40,707 nucleotides of DNA. It comes from Mycobacterium asiaticum. Its GTDB lineage: Bacteria; Actinomycetota; Actinomycetes; Mycobacteriales; Mycobacteriaceae. The position numbers and the translations under genes were made by a program. The notes under the pieces were generated by a model. It was not told where the DNA came from and did no database searches. It saw only the letters and a program-made list of their open reading frames with translations. Each line of letters opens with the position of its first letter. The first letter of the stretch is position 1. The stretch covers positions 1 through 40,707 of the forward strand of contig NZ_LZKQ01000276.1 in the NCBI RefSeq assembly GCF_001668675.1. The letters run 5' to 3'. Below are positions 16,931 through 24,598 of the stretch, one piece after another.

Positions 16931-18145
16931 ATGACCGTCCTCCACGATCCCGTCGAGTTGTTCGACGACGGGTCCATCCAGGATCCGTATCCGCTCTACG
17001 AGCGCATGCGCAGCAATGGCCCGGTGCACCGGATCGGCGAGTCCGGGTTCTTCGCCGTATGCGGCTGGGACGCCGTCAACGAGGCGATCTCGCGAACGGA
17101 CGACTTCTCGTCCAATCTGACGGCGACGATGCTCTACACCCCGCACGGCACCGTCGTGCCCTTCGAGATGGACGGGCTCGGCGGACCGACCCACGTGCTG
17201 GCCACCGCCGACGATCCCAGCCACGCCGTGCACCGCAAGCTGTTGGTGCGTTATTTGGCCGCCAAGCGGATCGCGGTCTTGGAACGCTTCGTCACCGACA
17301 CCGCCGAACGGTTGTGGCAAGACGCGCTGCGCGGTGGCCGCATCGAGTGGATGGGCGCCGTCGCCAACCGGCTGCCGATGATGGTGGTGGCGGAGCTGAT
17401 CGGCCTGCCAGAGGCGGACGTGGAGCAGTTGGTGCGGTGGGGCTACGCGGCGACCCAACTGCTCGAGGGCCTCGCGGATCAGGAACAGCTTGCCGCCGCG
17501 GGGGTTTCGGTGATGGAGCTCAGCAATTACATCAGCGACCAGTTCGTCCGCGCGGCCGACGACCCGCAGGACAACCTGCTCGGCGAGTTGGCGAGCGCTT
17601 GCGCCGCCGGTGAACTGGACACCGTCACCGCCCAGGTCATGATGATCACGTTGTTCGCCGCCGGGGGCGAATCGACCGCGTCGCTACTCGGCAGCGCCGC
17701 CTCGATCCTGGCCGAGCGGGACGACATCGCCGGCCGGCTGCGCGAGCAACCGGCGTTGCTCGGGACATTCATCGAGGAGACGCTGCGCTTCGAACCACCG
17801 TTCCGCGGCCACTACCGACACGTCCTGCGCGACACCACCCTGGCGGGCATGGACCTCGCTGCCGGCTCGCGACTGGTGCTGCTGTGGGGAGCGGCCAATC
17901 GGGATCCAGGCCGCTTCGAGGCACCCGGCGAGTTTCGGCTGGACCGCGCCGAAGGCCGGAATCATCTGAGTTTCGGTAGGGGAGCGCACTTTTGCGTGGG
18001 TGCGGCGCTGGCCCGGCTGGAGGCCCGCATCGTGTTGCGGCTGCTGCTGGACCGCAGTTCGTCGATCCGGGCCGCCGAGGTGGGGCGCTGGGTGCCCAGC
18101 ATCCTGGTGCGACGCCTGGAATGCCTCGAGCTCACCGTCTCCTGA
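16931..18145 (+). CDS. cyp144: Cytochrome P450 CYP144
   Basis: This 404-residue P450 has the I-helix motif AGGEST (244-249), Glu283-x2-Arg286 (EETLR) and the haem-binding loop FGRGAHFC with ligand Cys355. Position and sequence fit M. tuberculosis Rv1777 (CYP144A1). The ATG is preceded in frame by TGA at 16925-16927, so no longer N-terminus can be made. This length matches the shorter of the two CYP144A1 forms described in M. tuberculosis. No convincing ribosome site precedes the ATG, so it may be leaderless. The substrate is unknown, and no ferredoxin gene is adjacent. Confidence 0.9.
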   Translation: MTVLHDPVELFDDGSIQDPYPLYERMRSNGPVHRIGESGFFAVCGWDAVNEAISRTDDFSSNLTATMLYTPHGTVVPFEMDGLGGPTHVLATADDPSHAVHRKLLVRYLAAKRIAVLERFVTDTAERLWQDALRGGRIEWMGAVANRLPMMVVAELIGLPEADVEQLVRWGYAATQLLEGLADQEQLAAAGVSVMELSNYISDQFVRAADDPQDNLLGELASACAAGELDTVTAQVMMITLFAAGGESTASLLGSAASILAERDDIAGRLREQPALLGTFIEETLRFEPPFRGHYRHVLRDTTLAGMDLAAGSRLVLLWGAANRDPGRFEAPGEFRLDRAEGRNHLSFGRGAHFCVGAALARLEARIVLRLLLDRSSSIRAAEVGRWVPSILVRRLECLELTVS

Positions 18146-18154
18146 ACCGAAAGC

Positions 18155-18194
18155 CGTTGCGGCGCCGGTCCTCAGACCGGAGTCGGCGGCAACG
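18155..18194. terminator. Stem-loop between cyp144 and the convergent hypothetical gene
   Basis: CCGGTC (18165-18170) pairs with GACCGG (18175-18180) over a CTCA loop. CGTTGC (18155-18160) pairs with GCAACG (18189-18194) outside an internal bulge. It lies between two converging stops and is probably a bidirectional terminator. Confidence 0.6.
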
Positions 18195-18618
18195 CACCCA
18201 TCGACACGATGAAGGCCTCCACGGCGGTGGCCTGCTCGAAACCTTCCACCTCGACTCGCCATTCATAGATGCCCGGTTCCAGCGGAATGCCGCCGGGGAT
18301 GTTGAGGGTCAGCGGCATCCGGACCGCGGTGCCGTGGATGGCTCCCGGGAGGCGGCCTGCCTCCGCGGCCGCTTCGAACAGGATGCGCTGCGGACCCTGC
18401 GGCCCCGGCACCGTCACCGATTGACCGTCGGTATCGAGCAACTGGCAGGTGAGCTTGTGCTGCTTGTTGGTCTCGTCCCAATCGATGTCCAGGAACATCA
18501 CCAAAGCGAAAGGCGGCGTGGGTGTTTGACACTGCCGCCAGCCGAGGCCCAGGGTGTGCACCTTGCCGGATTGCGCATCGGCCTGGGCGGCGTCCGCGAG
18601 GAAAAGGCTGACCTTCAT
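18172..18618 (-). CDS. Conserved hypothetical protein (Rv1778c-like; DUF6941-type)
   Basis: This 148-residue soluble protein starts MKVSLFLADAAQ and is rich in beta-strand patterns (VHTLGLGW, LTCQLLDTDGQ, GIYEWRVEVEG). It resembles small bacterial proteins grouped as DUF6941, for which no biochemical role is known to me. Gene order matches M. tuberculosis Rv1778c. Its ATG overlaps (ATGA) the stop of a possible 64-residue frame upstream, which could couple their translation. No signal peptide or membrane segment is present. Confidence 0.75.
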   Translation of the reverse strand: MKVSLFLADAAQADAQSGKVHTLGLGWRQCQTPTPPFALVMFLDIDWDETNKQHKLTCQLLDTDGQSVTVPGPQGPQRILFEAAAEAGRLPGAIHGTAVRMPLTLNIPGGIPLEPGIYEWRVEVEGFEQATAVEAFIVSMGALPPTPV

Positions 18619-18809
18619 GCGGCGGTCAGCGTATCGGTCGACACTGCCGGTTCCACCGCGAGTTGGTGCCCTACGACTGCTGCCGTCACGAGATCCACGT
18701 CCTGTTCCGTATGCAATTGCGAGTCGCCGCCGACCTCGACTCTTGGACCGAGTCTGACTCCGTCGGCCCGATAATACTGCGCCGCGCTAGCGACCAGGAG
18801 GCAGCTCAC
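18615..18809 (-). CDS. Possible small protein overlapping the Rv1778c-like start
   Basis: A frame of about 64 residues begins with GTG (MSCLLVASAAQYYRADGVRL...) and ends in ...STDTLTAA. It starts 23 bases inside the end of the upstream membrane-protein gene. Its TGA overlaps the ATG of the Rv1778c-like gene by 4 bases, the normal arrangement for a coupled operon. The composition is acidic and not obviously a shadow. No ribosome site is convincing and no family is recognised, so it may be chance. Confidence 0.35.
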   Translation of the reverse strand: MSCLLVASAAQYYRADGVRLGPRVEVGGDSQLHTEQDVDLVTAAVVGHQLAVEPAVSTDTLTAA

Positions 18810-20577
18810 GCGGCCCGTCGGGCGCCCGCAGCTCGCGCGGTCCCTCCCGGCCCGACAGCTCGCGCCGATCGTCGTGCCGGGACCCGACCGACAGGCCGGC
18901 CAGATCCTGCCGCGGCACGTGACCCAGCGACTGCTGTTCGGGGTAGCCGCCGACTTGCCGGTAGTCGGCTGGGTGATGCGGTTGCGCGGCATGCCCCCGC
19001 GCCGAGTCGATGCGATGGGCGCCGACAGACGTGGCAGCCTCCTCGTGCACCGGCTGCGCAGCCTGTCGCCGGCTGCCGCCCTCCGAGCTTTCCGAATCGA
19101 CCGTCACCTTGCGAGTGCGCTTGAGCGAGAACGCGATCTCCTCGACCTCCTCGAACACCTGCCGCGCGCTGCGCAACGGCTGGGTCGTGTTGTCGATCAC
19201 GCGCGCGACGAAGGGCGGGACCAGCGGCCGGATCCACCGGGCCGCTGCTTTGGTGGCGTCCGGAATCGACGGGATCATCGGGGCGCGTTCCTCACTCTGC
19301 TGGGGTTCCTCATAGTGCTCGACGGCAGCGGCGGCCGGTTCGGCGGGAGCGGGCAGGTGCCGGGGCTCCTCGGCGGCGGAACTCCTATCCCGCTCTGCGG
19401 CAGGCAATTCGGCGACGGCTCGGCTGGCTGCCTCGGCCTCGGCGGCGATCGGCAAGTACATGTCTTCCTCCTCGGGCTGGGCTGCCGGCTCCAGTGCCGG
19501 CTCGAAGCTGCGCTCCGACGTGGCGCGCACCGGCGCGTCGAGCGCCTCGACCACTCGACGGCGTTGCTGCTCGCGGTCGATCTCGGCCTGGGCTTCGATG
19601 GCAAGGCGGGTCTGGGTGAGTTGATGCTCGGCCCACATGATTTCGGCGGCCCGGCGGACCTCGGCCCGCTTGATCGCGATTGCGGTGTCGGCTTCCAGTT
19701 CGGCACGTTCCCGGTCGGCGCGCGCCGTCTCATGCCGATCGTGCGTGGTCTCGCCCCGCCATCTGCGCAGGATCAGTGGCAGCAGATACAGCAGCGCGAA
19801 GAAAGCTACTGTCATGACCCGCAACATCAGCGCACCCGGGCCGGCGAGCGTGATTTCGTTCATCGCGACCCACCGCGCGCCCAGGCCGTGTCCGGCATCG
19901 GCAACGGCGGTGTGTTGCGCGGCGGCCAGCGCCTGCTCGTCGCGCGACACCACGGCGTCCAGCTCGGGCGCCTGCCGGTCGCGGGCGACCAGCGCGTTGC
20001 CCAGCTCCCGCTGCGCGTCGGCGAGCAGCTCGTTGGCCGTCCGGGTCTCGGGTCCGCGGCCGGGAACACCGGTGATGCGGGTCTGCGGGCACGCGGGCGA
20101 CGGGTTGTATTCGCAGCGCGCCACCACCAGGGCGGCGTCCAACTGCACCCGCGCCTGCTCCACCGAGTTGTCCAGCGCGCTGCGGGCCGCCTTTGCCTGC
20201 CGCAGCGTGCCCTCGGCCTGGGCGACCGCCGGCCCCGGTTCACGCAGAGCGCGTTCGCCCAGCCGGTGGTCGATCGCCCCGGAGAATATGACCAGGGCGG
20301 CGAGCTCGCCGACCAGGACACCGACGGCAACGGCGACGGCAGCACGCCCCGCGGTGCCGGCCGGTCCCGAATCCGGACCGGCCGCGATTCCGCGGGTCAC
20401 CGCACCTACCAGCAGACCGAAAACCAGTGTCAGCCCGATGACTGCCCAGATCGGCACCGAGTCCCCGACCGACGAGTGGACGGCCAGAGCGGCTACCAGC
20501 CAGGCCAGCACGGCCCCCAGCACCACCACCGCAGGCGAGATCATCGAGCGCCGCTCAAGCGTTTCGTGCGCGCGCAT
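18787..20577 (-). CDS. DUF4407-type integral membrane protein with coiled-coil tail
   Basis: This 596-residue protein corresponds to M. tuberculosis Rv1779c. Membrane helices lie at about 14-34, 43-61 and 78-101. A hydrophilic loop follows (with the CEYNPSPACPQ cysteine pair), then a fourth helix near 255-275 and a long charged, alanine/glutamate-rich region likely to be coiled coil. The C-terminal quarter is low-complexity. The start at 20577 (MRAHETLERRSM) has GGAG 4 bases upstream; the open frame extends 49 codons further but enters non-coding sequence. The function is unknown. It is divergent from the Rv1780-like gene. Confidence 0.82.
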   Translation of the reverse strand: MRAHETLERRSMISPAVVVLGAVLAWLVAALAVHSSVGDSVPIWAVIGLTLVFGLLVGAVTRGIAAGPDSGPAGTAGRAAVAVAVGVLVGELAALVIFSGAIDHRLGERALREPGPAVAQAEGTLRQAKAARSALDNSVEQARVQLDAALVVARCEYNPSPACPQTRITGVPGRGPETRTANELLADAQRELGNALVARDRQAPELDAVVSRDEQALAAAQHTAVADAGHGLGARWVAMNEITLAGPGALMLRVMTVAFFALLYLLPLILRRWRGETTHDRHETARADRERAELEADTAIAIKRAEVRRAAEIMWAEHQLTQTRLAIEAQAEIDREQQRRRVVEALDAPVRATSERSFEPALEPAAQPEEEDMYLPIAAEAEAASRAVAELPAAERDRSSAAEEPRHLPAPAEPAAAAVEHYEEPQQSEERAPMIPSIPDATKAAARWIRPLVPPFVARVIDNTTQPLRSARQVFEEVEEIAFSLKRTRKVTVDSESSEGGSRRQAAQPVHEEAATSVGAHRIDSARGHAAQPHHPADYRQVGGYPEQQSLGHVPRQDLAGLSVGSRHDDRRELSGREGPRELRAPDGPRELPPGR

Positions 20578-20780
20578 GAGACTCCAATCACCTCCAATTG
20601 CCTTCCAGCGTGGCAGGCCGCCACCCGACACACCGAATCCAGGCGGCCGCTTGTGGCGTTGTTCACAAAGCCGTTGAAGCCCGTTCGAACCCTGTTCCAG
20701 CCACCATTTCGGCCCAGTATTCAAGCGACGCGAGCGGATCAGCGACCGTTAACGCGGGCGGCATGAGACGGTATGACTCT

Positions 20781-21344
20781 ATGGAAAATTACGACTTCCT
20801 CAGCTACGAAGAGTTCGGCCGCAGATTTTTCGAGGTTGCCGTCACACCGGACCGGGTCGCCGCGGCATTGGCCGACATCGCCGGCAGCGAATTCGCTATG
20901 GAACCGATCGCCCAGGGGCCAGGCGGGATCGCCAAGGTCAGCGCGAAGGTCAAGATTCAGGAACCCCGGGTGACCCGCAAGCTCGGCGACCTGATCACTT
21001 TCGTCATCCATATTCCGCTGTCCATCGACCTGCTGTTGGACCTGCGGCTCGACAAGCAGAGATTCCTGGTCTCGGGCGACATCGCGCTGCGGGCGACCGC
21101 ACGCGCGGCTGAGCCGCTGCTCCTGATCGTCGATGTCTCCAAGCCGCGGCCCTCCGATATCACCGTCAACGTGTCGTCGAAGTCGATTCGCGGCGAAGTG
21201 CTGCGCATTCTGGCCGGCGTTGACGGGGAGATCCGGCGGTTCATCGCCCAGTACGTCAAGGAAGAGATCGACTCACCCCAGTCGCAGGCCGCTCAGGTCA
21301 TCGACATCGCCACCCAGGTCGACAGCGCCTGGCCCGGGGGCTGA
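20781..21344 (+). CDS. Conserved hypothetical protein (Rv1780-like)
   Basis: This 187-residue soluble protein starts MENYDFLSYEEFGRRFFEVAV. The chosen ATG gives a length equal to what I recall for Rv1780. An ATG at 20763 is an in-frame alternative. The pattern of strands followed by a C-terminal helix (GEVLRILAGVDGEIRRFIAQYV) suggests an SRPBCC-like or lipid-binding fold, but no motif proves it. There is no signal peptide. It converges on the molybdenum-domain gene with a 10-base gap. Confidence 0.75.
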   Translation: MENYDFLSYEEFGRRFFEVAVTPDRVAAALADIAGSEFAMEPIAQGPGGIAKVSAKVKIQEPRVTRKLGDLITFVIHIPLSIDLLLDLRLDKQRFLVSGDIALRATARAAEPLLLIVDVSKPRPSDITVNVSSKSIRGEVLRILAGVDGEIRRFIAQYVKEEIDSPQSQAAQVIDIATQVDSAWPGG

Positions 21345-21354
21345 CCAGCCGGTC

Positions 21355-23157
21355 CTAGATCGTCTGGTGCCGTCCGAAGAACTTGTGGTCTTCGCTGTAC
21401 CCGCCGTAGCCGCTGCCGATTTCGTTGTAATGCGCGACGAACTCAATGCCCTTGATCCACTTCACCTGCTTGAAGCCGTGCTGTAATTCGTTGCGCAGCC
21501 GCAGCGGTTTGCCGTGCAGATAGGGCAGTGGCTCACCGTTCATGTCGTAAGCGAGCATGCTCATGTGGTGCGTCATTTGCTCGATGGGGTGCGCGTTGTA
21601 ATAGATGCCGCCGGTCGCGCCCAGCCCCATCGAATAGAAAACCACCCATTTCGCCTCGGGTAATGGTTTGACGATGTCCATGATCGTCTGCATGGACACA
21701 CCACCCCATTTGGCCACGCCCGACCAGGCCTGAATGCAGAAGTGCTGGGTGATCTGGTCGTGATAGGGCAGTGCCCGCAGATCTTCCAGTGAGAACGCCG
21801 TCGGGTTCTCCACCAGCCCATAGACCCGCAGCCGCCAGTCCACGAAGTCGTTCTTTTCCAGCTCTTTGTATTCGACGGTCTCGGGGAGACGGCCGTTGCG
21901 CCAGTGATAGGGGGAGATGTCCTTCTCGGTGAAGGCGCCGGGCTTGGGGTTCAGCCGTTCCAGCGCCCGCTGGAACGGACCGACCAGCGCGTAACCCACC
22001 CGCTGCACCACCCGCGGATGCTTGATCGTGAACGGGGTCGCGGCAACCCAGCCGATGGCCACGATCACCATCGCGACGCAGAACACGCCGAAGCCGACCC
22101 AACTGTTGTCGTCGCGCGCGGCGAACATGTGGTTGAGGTTGCGCAGCGCCTCGGTGGCGAAAACCATCGTGACGTGGGTCAGGATGAAGAACAGGAAATA
22201 CACCAGCACCAGGAAATGCAGCGATCGCGCGTGCTGGATGCTCAACCGCTTGCTCAGCCAGTGCACCCGCTGCGACAGCGCCGGTGACATGCCGAGCCCG
22301 GTGATGATGGCGGCCGGCGCAGCGATGAACACCGTGGTGAAGTACGCCAGCAACTGCATGGCGTTGTACGCGACCCAGCCGTTGTCCGTGGGCCAGTTCA
22401 GCGACAGGTACTGAATCGCCACCGACGCGGCATGGGGAAAGACGTCCCAGCTCGTCGGGACCAGGTGCCGCCACTGCCCGGTGGCGAACAGCAAGACGTA
22501 GAACACCGCGCCGTTGACCATCCACAGCACGTCGATGCCGAGATGCCACCAGCGGGCCAGCCCGATCGAGTGGCGGAATCCAGGCAGGCCGAACTGCGGC
22601 GGCAAGGCGACGGTGTCGGCGTTGGCGGTCCACAGCGGATCGTCGGGAACGGGCGGCCCGACGCGCAGCCACTCATCCTTGCCGGGAGTGGCGTTGCGGC
22701 TGAAGTACAGGCGCGGATGGTCGCACAGGATCTGAATTCCGGAACGGATGATGAACGTCATCATGAACAGGTTGAAAAAGTGCGTCCAGCCGATCCACGC
22801 GGGCCGACCCGGGGCGCTGCTGGAGTGCGGATCGACGCCGGGATAGCGCTCGATGAACGACTGCACGGCGGGCATGTGGTGCAGACCCTTGCCGATCGCC
22901 ACGCCGGCGACCAACAGCGCGAAGCCGATCGGGATCAGCCAGAGCAGGTTGAACCACTTGTCGCGGCCCACCCGCAGTCGCGGCGCGGTGGCTCGCCGGG
23001 TCAGATCGAATCCACCGCCATACGCCTCGACGTCGACGACGTCTTCGGCGGTGTGCACCTCGCTGGCGTAGTCCACGCCCAGCTGCCGATCGAGCGTATC
23101 GACCTGGTCAGCACCGGTTGCCAGGCCTTTGTCACTGGTTCTGCTCACGCTGAGCAA
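21355..23157 (-). CDS. Membrane b-type cytochrome fused to a sulfite-oxidase-like molybdenum domain
   Basis: This 600-residue protein has two parts. The first 380 residues have about six membrane helices (near 68-88, 126-145, 205-225, 265-290, 312-335, 353-375) with histidines at 126, 205, 314 and 328 suited to haem b binding. Residues 425-595 form an oxidoreductase molybdopterin-binding domain with the expected Mo-ligand Cys474 (QHFCIQAW) and the LPYLHGKPLRL motif. In other bacteria a periplasmic molybdenum reductase and its membrane haem partner (MsrP/MsrQ) are separate proteins; here both are one chain. No Tat signal is seen at the N-terminus. The annotated start is TTG 23157; GTG 23148 is possible. 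Substrate and electron direction are unknown. Confidence 0.85.
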   Translation of the reverse strand: MLSVSRTSDKGLATGADQVDTLDRQLGVDYASEVHTAEDVVDVEAYGGGFDLTRRATAPRLRVGRDKWFNLLWLIPIGFALLVAGVAIGKGLHHMPAVQSFIERYPGVDPHSSSAPGRPAWIGWTHFFNLFMMTFIIRSGIQILCDHPRLYFSRNATPGKDEWLRVGPPVPDDPLWTANADTVALPPQFGLPGFRHSIGLARWWHLGIDVLWMVNGAVFYVLLFATGQWRHLVPTSWDVFPHAASVAIQYLSLNWPTDNGWVAYNAMQLLAYFTTVFIAAPAAIITGLGMSPALSQRVHWLSKRLSIQHARSLHFLVLVYFLFFILTHVTMVFATEALRNLNHMFAARDDNSWVGFGVFCVAMVIVAIGWVAATPFTIKHPRVVQRVGYALVGPFQRALERLNPKPGAFTEKDISPYHWRNGRLPETVEYKELEKNDFVDWRLRVYGLVENPTAFSLEDLRALPYHDQITQHFCIQAWSGVAKWGGVSMQTIMDIVKPLPEAKWVVFYSMGLGATGGIYYNAHPIEQMTHHMSMLAYDMNGEPLPYLHGKPLRLRNELQHGFKQVKWIKGIEFVAHYNEIGSGYGGYSEDHKFFGRHQTI

Positions 23158-23300
23158 ATTTACACTACGGCGACTGTATAAATAAGAAACTGTGACAGAC
23201 AGATCTGATCACAGGCGCCGAGGTGTTTACCGGGCCGCTGCGGCCGGGTATGTAACTGCGACTCTGGATCGACTTTGGATCCCCGCGGGAGGAGCAGAAC

Positions 23301-23729
23301 TTGGCACGGGTAGACGTCTCGACGACATCGGAAGTCTCGCCGGAAGCCGCCTGGAAGCTCGCGTCCGACCTGAGCCGTTTCGACGAGTGGATGACGATCT
23401 TCGCCGGCTGGCGGGGTGAGGTGCCGTCGACCATCGAGAAGGGCACCTGTGTCTCGTCGTGCATCAGGGTCAAGGGTTTCCGCAACGTCGTGCATTGGGA
23501 AGTGACGAAGTACGACGAGCCCCATGCGATCGAGTTGAAGGGCCGCGGCCGCGGCGGCATCCGGCTAACCGTGGCCATGTCGGTCGAGGACAGGAGTCCG
23601 GGCTCGGACTTCCACCTCACCGCCGACCTGTCCGGCGGCGTGCTGAGCGGTCCGGTCGGCCGGCTGGTGGCCCGGGTGTTGCGCTCCGACGTCGAGACGT
23701 CGGTGAAGAACCTCGCCGAGCTGCGCTGA
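23301..23729 (+). CDS. SRPBCC protein, Rv0910 toxin family
   Basis: This 142-residue protein closely follows the pattern of M. tuberculosis Rv0910 (ASDLSRFDEW, a shared KG..V..C/S..VKG block, then GGVLSGPVG and LRSDVETSVKNL). Rv0910 has been reported as the toxin of a pair with the small protein Rv0909. The fold is START/polyketide-cyclase-like. TTG 23301 has a strong GGGAGGAG ribosome site. No Rv0909-like antitoxin gene fits in the 143 bases upstream or immediately downstream, so it is an orphan. It may simply be a ligand-binding protein. Confidence 0.82.
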   Translation: MARVDVSTTSEVSPEAAWKLASDLSRFDEWMTIFAGWRGEVPSTIEKGTCVSSCIRVKGFRNVVHWEVTKYDEPHAIELKGRGRGGIRLTVAMSVEDRSPGSDFHLTADLSGGVLSGPVGRLVARVLRSDVETSVKNLAELR

Positions 23730-23738
23730 CCCCCGTCG

Positions 23739-24008
23739 TCACCGCCGGTCTTGGTAGCGGCCCCTGCAGCGCAGGTCCCGCTCGGCCTGGCGCACGCGCC
23801 TGCGTTCCTCCGCGAGCCAGGCCAGGCCACCGCCGAACACCAGCATCCCGATTGACGCCGCGGCTATCCCGGCTCCGACATGTCCCAGCGCGAAGGTCAC
23901 GGCGGATACCACGAACGCCAGGACGGCACCGGCGATGACGACCAGGCCGGGGGTGCGCTCGGCTCTGGTTTCGAAGTCTGCGAGATCGTGCGTCGAATCG
24001 TTCGTCAA
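23739..24008 (-). CDS. Small two-helix membrane protein (possibly UsfY-like)
   Basis: This 89-residue protein has two membrane helices at about 20-40 and 44-66 and a basic tail (AEERRRVRQAERDLRCRGRYQDRR). TTG 24008 is chosen because GAGGAG lies 6 bases before it; GTG 24032 would add 8 residues. Size and topology recall UsfY, a SigF-linked small protein, but I am not certain. It converges on the SRPBCC gene with 9 bases between the stops. Confidence 0.6.
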   Translation of the reverse strand: MTNDSTHDLADFETRAERTPGLVVIAGAVLAFVVSAVTFALGHVGAGIAAASIGMLVFGGGLAWLAEERRRVRQAERDLRCRGRYQDRR

Positions 24009-24124
24009 GAACGTCTCCTCTGCTGCATTCACGTGCAGTCGACCGTCCCGATCGGCCGGTTTGGAGCCCTCCTCTCAATTACCCGAATCACGTTCTGAAG
24101 AAACGAGTTCGGCGCGCGGGGCGG

Positions 24125-24598
24125 CTATTCGTGGGGTCGCAGCCGGCGTATTGGGCGGGTCTCGATGGCATTGATCGTCAGCGTTCGCCGGCCGATGCGC
24201 CAACCCGCCTCGGTGTGTTCGTACTCGTCGTCGTAACGCAGGTGCCAAACCGCGTCGACCACCTCGTCGGCACGCTGACTCCAATGGTGCGCAACGCAAG
24301 TGATGCGGCCCCGGGCGAACCCGGGCCGCTCCGCCATGTCGTACACCTCGCCGACGACGGCATGCTCGGTGCGCGCGACCTGGCCGACTGCGGCCAGGGC
24401 CGCAGCGATCGCGGCCCGGCCGTGGTGGGTGCGCACCGGGTGCAGCGCGTTCGGCGGGTCGGGTACGCAGAGTTCGGCTTTGTCGGTGAAAAGCGTTGCC
24501 ACCGAATCGAATTCGCGGTCATCGACGCCGGCCGCGTACCGGTGCACCAGATCGCTGAGCGCCGCCCGGTCCGCGGACGAAGCGTGCGTGCGGCTCAC
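24125..24598 (-). CDS. SnoaL-like/NTF2-fold protein
   Basis: This 157-residue protein has the start pattern DLVHRYAAGVDDREFDSVATLF and the later HHGRAAIAAAL and WHLRYDDEYEHTEAGWRIGRR segments typical of SnoaL_4 proteins. This fold includes ketosteroid isomerase and ring-hydroxylating dioxygenase small subunits. GTG 24598 overlaps the malQ stop (GTGA), so it is translated as part of the malQ transcript. No catalytic assignment is possible. A link to glucan metabolism is not evident and the coupling may be fortuitous. Confidence 0.8.
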   Translation of the reverse strand: MSRTHASSADRAALSDLVHRYAAGVDDREFDSVATLFTDKAELCVPDPPNALHPVRTHHGRAAIAAALAAVGQVARTEHAVVGEVYDMAERPGFARGRITCVAHHWSQRADEVVDAVWHLRYDDEYEHTEAGWRIGRRTLTINAIETRPIRRLRPHE

